From G963674685 sp964591275 (GTDB lineage Bacteria > Lernaellota > Lernaellaia > JACKCT01): 11,897 nt of DNA. The stretch is taken from assembly GCA_964591275.1 (NCBI GenBank), contig CAZQAE010000116.1, forward strand, positions 1-11,897. Direction: 5' to 3'. The notes beneath the pieces are model-generated. The model was not told the origin of the DNA. It ran no database searches and saw only the letters and a program-made list of their open reading frames with translations. Below, one piece after another: positions 7,789 to 11,897 of the stretch. A program made the position numbers and the translations under genes. The number at the start of each line of letters is the position of its first letter. The first letter of the stretch is position 1.

Positions 7789-8007
7789 TCATGTGGGCCT
7801 GGAATCGAATAGCATCAGCGCATGCAGGAGCTGTTCAATATCCATGTCCATCCGTCTTTGAAAAGGATCCAGATCCTCATGAAGCCGATGCACAGGGATA
7901 ATACTGCCGCAGATGACGCATTCCAGGGCAACGTTGTCGGTCCCCTCCCACGGCATAAAATCAGTCTTTTCCTGGCAAACCGGGCATATGCCCATGAAAT
8001 TCGGCAT
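7789..8007 (-). CDS. Small zinc-ribbon protein
   Basis: 72 residues from the chosen start (MPNFMG). Two Cys-x2-Cys knuckles, 'CPVC' at residues 8-11 and 'CVIC' at about 30-33, form a likely structural zinc ribbon. An acidic and hydrophobic helix follows (about 43-67, 'FQRRMDMDIEQLLHALM'). It is too short for a catalytic domain, and a role in protein or nucleic-acid binding is a guess. The start was taken at 8007 rather than further upstream because GGAAGGA lies 8 nt before this ATG and the best promoter sits at 8061-8089, which would overlap a longer version. The 142 bp between it and the pseudo-receiver gene hold no recognised feature. Confidence 0.7.
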   Translation of the reverse strand: MPNFMGICPVCQEKTDFMPWEGTDNVALECVICGSIIPVHRLHEDLDPFQRRMDMDIEQLLHALMLFDSRPT

Positions 8008-8060
8008 TAATTGATCCTTCCGACCCTTCCAATCGTGACCTTCACGGCTCCGATGAACCC

Positions 8061-8089
8061 AATCTACCCGCAAGATTTTACGAGGTCAA
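8061..8089 (-). promoter_or_regulatory. Candidate sigma70 promoter of the zinc-ribbon gene
   Basis: On the minus strand TTGACC (8089-8084, five of six matches) is separated by exactly 17 nt from TAGATT (8066-8061, four of six). Transcription would start near 8054, giving a leader of about 47 nt before the ATG at 8007. Confidence 0.5.
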
Positions 8090-8256
8090 TGACAATCAAA
8101 GAAAAAACCCGTTCCCCTAACAATTAGATCGAGAGATTCCAGCCCAAACTTTAGGCCTTATTTTTTTGCTGCTCCGTCATAGCGATCAATTAGGGATTGC
8201 CTGAGAAATTCCAATTTTCCACATTTCTGAAACACGCCTCCCTTCTCATGGCAGAC

Positions 8257-8967
8257 TCATGTCGGAGGCTCTTCAGGATATTCGCACGCTTCGGCGTCAT
8301 CGTTTTGACCCGTGTAAATGGTGATATAAATTGGAAAATGATCGGTTTTTGGAATGCGGATATAGTGAACGTGGCGGGTGGCGACTCCGTCATATGGATC
8401 ACATGGTTCACACGCTGGTTGAGACTCCGGGTACTCGATCGGGCAAAAGTTTTGGACGGCGGTCAGGTAAATACGATTATTTCTAGTGACCGCCGAGCAA
8501 ATATCCAAACGGCAGTCGGCGCAATAGGATTGAAGGGCGATGACCTCTTCATTATCATAGTCAATTTTACACCACCATTCTTTTTTTCCATATTGATTGC
8601 AGTCTTCAAGGTGGCGCTTTTCCGTGAACCATTGAACCTGGTATGAGTTCGGCTCTTTATTTTCCCAATAACAAAACTTGTTATCACGTGAATGCATGGG
8701 CGAACAAGTATCGGGCATCGGATATTCTTCTCGGAAGGACCAGGAACAGCAAAGAGTCTGGCCGACATTTTTTTTGTCATAAAGATCCATGCCGTTACAC
8801 GTCAAACCGGATTCTTCGCTTTCGATGACAAGCACTTTTACTTCGCGTTGATCCACTGTTTTTTCATAAAACAGGTCGGACAGGCAGCCGAAAAACAGCA
8901 TGGAAAAAAGAAGAGTGATTATGCAAATAGCAATCAGATGGTTGAATTTTGGTTTTTCAGCATACAT
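8257..8967 (-). CDS. Cys-rich lipoprotein of unknown function
   Basis: 236 residues, not recognised. A short basic start is followed by a hydrophobic segment and the lipobox FFG-Cys28, so it is a predicted lipoprotein. The mature part holds 14 further cysteines (57, 73, 74, 88, 99, 123, 133, 149, 152, 157, 175, 186, 189, 228), including C73-C74, C149-x2-C152 and C186-x2-C189. The even number suggests a compact disulfide-bonded extracytoplasmic domain. Aromatic residues are frequent (WW131-132 and a Tyr/Ile-rich strand near 202-218). Unlike the other lipoproteins here it has no poly-Asp linker. By eye it is AT-richer than its neighbours, which may reflect transfer or a different history. The start is supported by AGAGGAG 6 nt before the ATG. 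No neighbour clearly shares an operon with it. Confidence 0.75.
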   Translation of the reverse strand: MYAEKPKFNHLIAICIITLLFSMLFFGCLSDLFYEKTVDQREVKVLVIESEESGLTCNGMDLYDKKNVGQTLCCSWSFREEYPMPDTCSPMHSRDNKFCYWENKEPNSYQVQWFTEKRHLEDCNQYGKKEWWCKIDYDNEEVIALQSYCADCRLDICSAVTRNNRIYLTAVQNFCPIEYPESQPACEPCDPYDGVATRHVHYIRIPKTDHFPIYITIYTGQNDDAEACEYPEEPPT

Positions 8968-9101
8968 CGCGGACTCCTCTTATTAAGTTGTAAAGAGATT
9001 TCTCTCCCGTCGCAAAAATTTGTGTACTCAGCGAAAAATTTCACCTCACCATCGCGCAAAGCACATTGGATCCGCGCTGTGTCAAATTCCGAGGCAAATT
9101 T

Positions 9102-9407
9102 TTAGTTCGACACCTTCGCCAAAAAGGCGTCGTCCTCCCCGTCGGAAACCAGCCACGGCGTCTCGCCGCCGAAATTGAACATGGAAAACAAATAACCGCC
9201 GATGTAAATCTCCATGCCGCCGGCGCCAACCAGCGCATCGACCGGACTGGCACTGAAGTTGACGGTCCCGACGAAATTGCCGAGGGCGTAGATGTTCCCG
9301 GCAGAGTCGGTTGTCACGGCAAAGCCATATTGCGCGGAGGCGTCGCCGTAGCGTTTGATTCAGGTCAACGTTCCGCCGGCTTGAAACTTGGCAATGAAAA
9401 CGTCGCT
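9102..9407 (-). pseudogene. Detached 3' part of the Kazal/SBBP lipoprotein gene
   Basis: This segment continues the reading frame of the Kazal lipoprotein after its TAA stop (9408-9410) and is typical SBBP (beta-propeller repeat) sequence. It reads 'SDVFIAKFQAGGTLT', then a TGA at 9360-9362 where the family usually has Trp, then 'IKRYGDASAQYGFAVTTD' and 'SAGNIYALGNFVGTVNF'. Next, 'ALVGAGG' runs straight into 'MEIYIGGYLFSMFNFGGE', as if the outer part of one repeat and the start of the next were lost by an in-frame deletion. The frame ends at 9102 after 'DDAFLAKVSN'. Two nonsense codons, no frameshift and a probable internal deletion point to a decaying gene end. The flanking 8968-9101 holds no recognised gene. 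Confidence 0.72.
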
Positions 9408-10367
9408 TTAACCCTCGCTCACCATTCCCGTGCCGACGTCCAATTCGCCATCAAAGTAACCCAGCAGGATGATATTGCCGAAAGGATCGGTCGTCAGATC
9501 AAGCACCTTCTGATTGATGCCGGCATCGCCGAAATGCAGAGACCATTGAAGGATGGGAGGATCGGGAGGAATGCAACCGCCCTCGTAGTCCACATTAACG
9601 CCAGCCATAGCCGCATCGCATTCATTCCCATAGGAAATGTCATCGCAGCCGCAGACCGGATCCCATACGTCAGGGCATACAAGAGGCCTGTCCTGACAGC
9701 TTCCTTCGCCATCGCAATCTTCAGGCTCCTTGGCGCAATATTCCACATCGGCCACGCATTCTGCGTTGAGCGTGCAGACGGGCGGTTCGATGTAGCATGC
9801 GCCGTCGTAGTCCACGTTGACTCCCGCCATAGCCGCATCGCATTCATTCCCATAGGTAATGTCATCGCAGCCGCAGACCGGCGCCCACACATCGGGGCAG
9901 GCTTCGGGTTTTTCGATGCAATAACCATCCCCCAGGCAATCCCCCGTTTCCCTCACGCAATATTGGCCGCTTAGGCATTCATCGTTTGTCACGCAGGTAT
10001 CCGGTTCAAGGAAGCATTCGCCTTCGTGATCGACGCTTGTTCCGGATGTATTCGCCTCGCAATCGTTGCCGTATGTCATGCCGTCGCAGCCGCAGACCGG
10101 CGCCCATATTTCCGGGCATGCAAGCGGCAGATCCATGCAAATCCCATCGCCTTCGCAATCTCCGGGTTCTTTGGAACAATATTCGGTATCCGCGCATTCG
10201 TCGTCCGTTGCGCAAGCCACGCCGTCGTCATCGTCGCCTGAGTCGTCGTCGCAGGCCGGGCAATCGTCGTCATCGTCGTCGTCATCCCCGCAGCCCATGA
10301 TGAAAAACGTGATCAGCAAAACAGATGTCAAGGCAAGGTAAAATGTGATCCGTCCCAAGGTGTTCAT
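9408..10367 (-). CDS. Lipoprotein with three Kazal-type modules, truncated before its propeller
   Basis: 319 residues from the ATG at 10367. The signal peptide ends in the lipobox IMG-Cys26, followed directly by an Asp run and a second Asp-rich patch (to about residue 49). Three Kazal-like Cys modules follow at about 52-118, 125-191 and 198-265. Each has a 'C..D.EC....YC..EP.DC.G.G.C' lead and the hallmark 'PVCGCD..[TS]YGN.C.A...G..V.Y.G.C' core. Kazal domains usually inhibit serine proteases, so defence against external proteases is a reasonable inference. The last part begins an SBBP-type propeller and stops prematurely at 9408. Three ATG codons in a row (10373, 10370, 10367) follow GGGGG at 10374-10378; the last has the best spacing. 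A longer upstream start would run into the IS element and is rejected. The short product may still be exported. Confidence 0.78.
   Translation of the reverse strand: MNTLGRITFYLALTSVLLITFFIMGCGDDDDDDDDCPACDDDSGDDDDGVACATDDECADTEYCSKEPGDCEGDGICMDLPLACPEIWAPVCGCDGMTYGNDCEANTSGTSVDHEGECFLEPDTCVTNDECLSGQYCVRETGDCLGDGYCIEKPEACPDVWAPVCGCDDITYGNECDAAMAGVNVDYDGACYIEPPVCTLNAECVADVEYCAKEPEDCDGEGSCQDRPLVCPDVWDPVCGCDDISYGNECDAAMAGVNVDYEGGCIPPDPPILQWSLHFGDAGINQKVLDLTTDPFGNIILLGYFDGELDVGTGMVSEG
9604..9881 (-). repeat. Near-identical 56-bp direct repeat inside Kazal modules 2 and 3
   Basis: 9604-9659 and 9826-9881 are identical by eye except for one base (A or T after CCCATAGG). They are 222 bp apart, exactly 74 codons, so they mark equivalent positions in modules 2 and 3. 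Module 1 (near 10048-10104) is clearly less similar at the DNA level. This indicates a recent duplication or gene conversion of one Kazal unit. Confidence 0.8.
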
Positions 10368-10409
10368 CATCATCCCCCAATTAAATCTTTGTTGTCGCTT
10401 TCTTACCAC

Positions 10410-10422
10410 ATTGTCCGACAAT
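10410..10422. promoter_or_regulatory. Short inverted repeat upstream of the Kazal lipoprotein
   Basis: ATTGTC-C-GACAAT is a perfect 6-bp inverted repeat around one base, 37 nt before the first ATG. On the minus strand a weak promoter pair (TTGAAA then, 17 nt later, GACAAT) would place its -10 in this repeat, so it could be an operator. The rest of the 147 bp between the gene and the IS element shows an A-run (10440-10448) and nothing else recognised. Confidence 0.3.
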
Positions 10423-10520
10423 TGAAAGATTTTTTCAAATAAAAAAAAGGGCCATATAAAGGACGGGAACCAACATGTGCGTGTGCGACATAAAAGGTGA
10501 CCCAGGTCGTAGGGGCAGGC

Positions 10521-10543
10521 CCCCATAAGCGCTAACTTTATTT
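10521..10543 (+). repeat. Left terminal inverted repeat of the IS element
   Basis: 23 bp beginning CCCCATAAGCGCTAAC. It is perfectly complementary to 11875-11897, and the similarity stops at base 24. Confidence 0.92.
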
Positions 10544-10545
10544 TA

Positions 10546-10729
10546 TCAGTTGTGACGCAAATAATCCTCTGATAGCTGAGAGATACGACGACGCTTGTTT
10601 TCAGCTAAAGAACTAGCAATATTATTCCACTTTTCAATCATATCTTCAAGCGGCAGATCAGGCTCTATTGCTCGTTTCACCTGATTGAATGCAAAATTGA
10701 ATTCACGCCAGACGCTGTGAGGCCGAAGT
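10546..10729 (-). pseudogene. C-terminal part of the IS4 transposase in a shifted frame
   Basis: This frame reads on from about 'LRPHSVWREFNFAFNQV' to 'SEDYLRHN' and resembles the usual C-terminal helices of IS4 transposases (a 'WREF...NQVK.AIEPD' type region). It lies +1 relative to the main transposase frame. Joining the two after 'WGYLLEE' gives one protein of about 420 residues, normal for the family. The likely cause is one extra base in the AAA run (plus-strand TTT at 10729-10731). The independent ATG near 10770 is probably a coincidence. Confidence 0.7.
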
Positions 10730-11809
10730 TTCTTCCAGGAGATATCCCCAGGGGGAAACGGATTCGGCATGTCTTATCAATTTTTCGGTCAACAAAATCA
10801 CAAACAATTTGCCGTATAGCCATGCCTTGGAACTGTCGCCGCCGTGTTTGGGAAGATGCCCGAGTTCGGCCATTGATTTAAACCTTTTGAAGACCAACTC
10901 CACCTGCCACCTGCACCTGTACCAGTTGAGAACATCGACATCAGAAAACGATTCTTCGGGATAGTTTGTGAAAACGATAACGTACTTTGCGAATTCCAGA
11001 GTGGCGGGCTTTATCGAGTGTCCTTTTTTGCTGGCGTTCATCTTAAGTTTTTTGTGAGCCAACTTTATCGCCTCCTCGGTTTTACGAATCACGCAAATTC
11101 GTCCCGGGACGCCTGCATCGGCGCGATGGGGAACCAGCACCCGCCATGATTTTACGCTTCCCGGTTTTTTGACGCGCATCACTTCATCCAGCAATGAAAA
11201 CCGTTGACCCTTCAGGTTGTTCAGGGGAAGATTCGTATTCACTCTGACTATGACGAACGCCTTTCTGGAAACTACGTGATGGATGCCCGAAGCCGTTGAA
11301 TAGCCGCGATCGGCAATGATATGGTCTCCCTGCTTTATGGGATATTGAAAGAAGGATTCACCGGTTCCCCTGCCTTTCGTGGCGCTCAGCTTGAAGAAAT
11401 CACAAGTGAGAGACGGAAACTGAACGCTGTAGTGTATGCGCCACAGACTGCCCGTCTTCCCAGGTTCTTTGACATTTGTGGCGTCAAAGAGTCTTAGCTG
11501 AAAATCGCTTCCATCTTTCAATGCTATTCCACGTTCTTCAAACAGTTCGACGCACATGCCATGAAGCCAATCCTTGGCTTTGATGAGGCGCTTGATCAAA
11601 GCAACGTCGGAGATGTCAGCCAAGCCGGCCAACTTTGCTCTGGCGACGGTTTCCCGCAAGGAGTGGCCGCATCCTACGTGGAGCAAAAGCGTTCTCAGGT
11701 ACTTCTCCACATCTTTGTCTTTGTGCAAGCCCTTTAACACGCCGGTTTCCAAAGCCAATTTATCCCAGTTGTCGGGCATAAAGGACAACAGCAGCTTCCA
11801 ATCTTCCAT
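10703..11809 (-). CDS. IS4-family transposase, catalytic part (frameshifted near its end)
   Basis: 368 residues from the ATG at 11809, chosen over a TTG 21 nt upstream because GAGGA lies 9 nt before the ATG. DDE catalytic residues are visible: the first Asp in 'RLFDAT' (D109), the second in 'IIADRGYS' (D167), and Glu304 within the complete IS4 signature Y297-x2-R300-x3-E304-x6-K311 ('YRCRWQVELVFKRFK'). The frame ends prematurely at TGA after 'SASQRLA', while the expected C-terminal sequence continues in the +1 frame at 10546-10729. The catalytic core is intact, but the C-terminal helices would be missing unless ribosomes shift frame. IS4 transposases are normally made from a single frame, so mutation or a sequencing indel is likelier than programmed frameshifting. 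Confidence 0.85.
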   Translation of the reverse strand: MEDWKLLLSFMPDNWDKLALETGVLKGLHKDKDVEKYLRTLLLHVGCGHSLRETVARAKLAGLADISDVALIKRLIKAKDWLHGMCVELFEERGIALKDGSDFQLRLFDATNVKEPGKTGSLWRIHYSVQFPSLTCDFFKLSATKGRGTGESFFQYPIKQGDHIIADRGYSTASGIHHVVSRKAFVIVRVNTNLPLNNLKGQRFSLLDEVMRVKKPGSVKSWRVLVPHRADAGVPGRICVIRKTEEAIKLAHKKLKMNASKKGHSIKPATLEFAKYVIVFTNYPEESFSDVDVLNWYRCRWQVELVFKRFKSMAELGHLPKHGGDSSKAWLYGKLFVILLTEKLIRHAESVSPWGYLLEETSASQRLA

Positions 11810-11874
11810 CGTTATTTTCCTCAAGTGCAATCAACACAATGGAACTATGGAATATCGCTGGAATTATGTCAATT

Positions 11875-11897
11875 AAATAAAGTTAGCGCTTATGGGG
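11875..11897 (-). repeat. Right terminal inverted repeat of the IS element
   Basis: 23 bp ending GCGCTTATGGGG at the very last base of the window, the perfect complement of 10521-10543. It lies 65 bp upstream of the transposase ATG. Confidence 0.92.

Larger units (their letters stand above)
10521..11897 (-). mobile_element. IS4-family insertion sequence (complete, 1377 bp)
   Basis: The element is bounded by perfect inverted repeats, its length is normal for IS4-family elements, and the transposase shows the family's YREK signature. The transposase runs on the minus strand and fills almost the whole element; its second-frame C-terminus stops two bases before the left inverted repeat ends. The left junction is at 10520/10521, about 150 bp upstream of the Kazal lipoprotein ATG. 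A target duplication cannot be judged because the right flank is outside the window. Exact assignment to an IS4 subgroup was not possible. Confidence 0.88.

Noticed and set aside
8197..8646. 149-residue plus-strand frame over the end of the Cys-rich lipoprotein
   Set aside because: It overlaps antisense most of a gene that has a good ribosome binding site, signal peptide and lipobox, and no plus-strand start signal is evident.
9360..9410. Stop-codon recoding (UGA as Trp or selenocysteine) in the SBBP region
   Set aside because: A TAA interrupts the same frame 48 bp upstream, the repeat is also internally deleted, and neighbouring genes end in TGA, so decay explains it better.
9066..9974. 302-residue open frame on the plus strand
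   Set aside because: It is antisense to the Kazal/SBBP gene; its apparent internal repeats ('AFIPIGNVIAAADR') are only the reverse reading of the Kazal modules.
10374..10526. N-terminal extension of the Kazal lipoprotein to 10526
   Set aside because: It would begin inside the left inverted repeat of the IS element and place about 50 residues before a clear signal peptide; the ATG cluster at 10367-10373 has the proper context.

Overview
The window looks like chromosomal DNA from a Gram-negative bacterium of the 'deltaproteobacterial' type (Myxococcota, Bdellovibrionota or a related candidate phylum). The clues are lipoproteins with long poly-Asp linkers, Kazal modules in a bacterial lipoprotein, PKD/TIG/propeller surface proteins and a PatA-like (DUF4388) response regulator. 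This placement is inference; no rRNA or other taxonomic marker is present. Most genes encode proteins predicted to be exported and surface-bound.

Layout. (1) 199-1779, plus strand: a lipoprotein with a poly-Asp linker and a VWA domain with a complete MIDAS. It converges on everything else, with a GC-rich hairpin in the shared 3' region. (2) 1979-4036 and 4131-6197, minus strand: tandem paralogues. Each has a signal peptide, a seven-repeat propeller, two TIG/IPT domains, a PKD domain, an Asp-rich tail and a C-terminal Gly-Cys-Cys-X-Cys. The second gene of the pair appears to have its own extended -10 promoter, which overlaps the stop codon of the first. (3) 6429-7646, minus: a response regulator-like protein whose receiver domain has lost every catalytic residue (Glu at the phospho-acceptor position), fused to DUF4388. 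(4) 7789-8007, minus: a small zinc-ribbon protein behind a good sigma70-type promoter. (5) 8257-8967, minus: an unrecognised Cys-rich lipoprotein, AT-richer than its neighbours. (6) 9102-10367, minus: a lipoprotein with three Kazal modules and the start of an SBBP-type propeller, broken by two in-frame stops and an apparent internal deletion. (7) 10521-11897: a complete IS4-family insertion sequence with perfect 23-bp terminal inverted repeats. Its transposase is split by a frameshift, and its outer end is exactly the last base of the window.

How the pieces fit. The common theme is surface display. In the two poly-Asp lipoproteins the Asp stretch lies right next to the N-terminal lipobox cysteine. 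In the tandem paralogues it lies right next to the C-terminal Cys cluster. This mirror arrangement suggests that the C-terminal GCCxC is a surface-anchoring or cross-linking signal, which I regard as the most interesting point of the window. No CRISPR array, tRNA, rRNA or recognisable defence system is visible.
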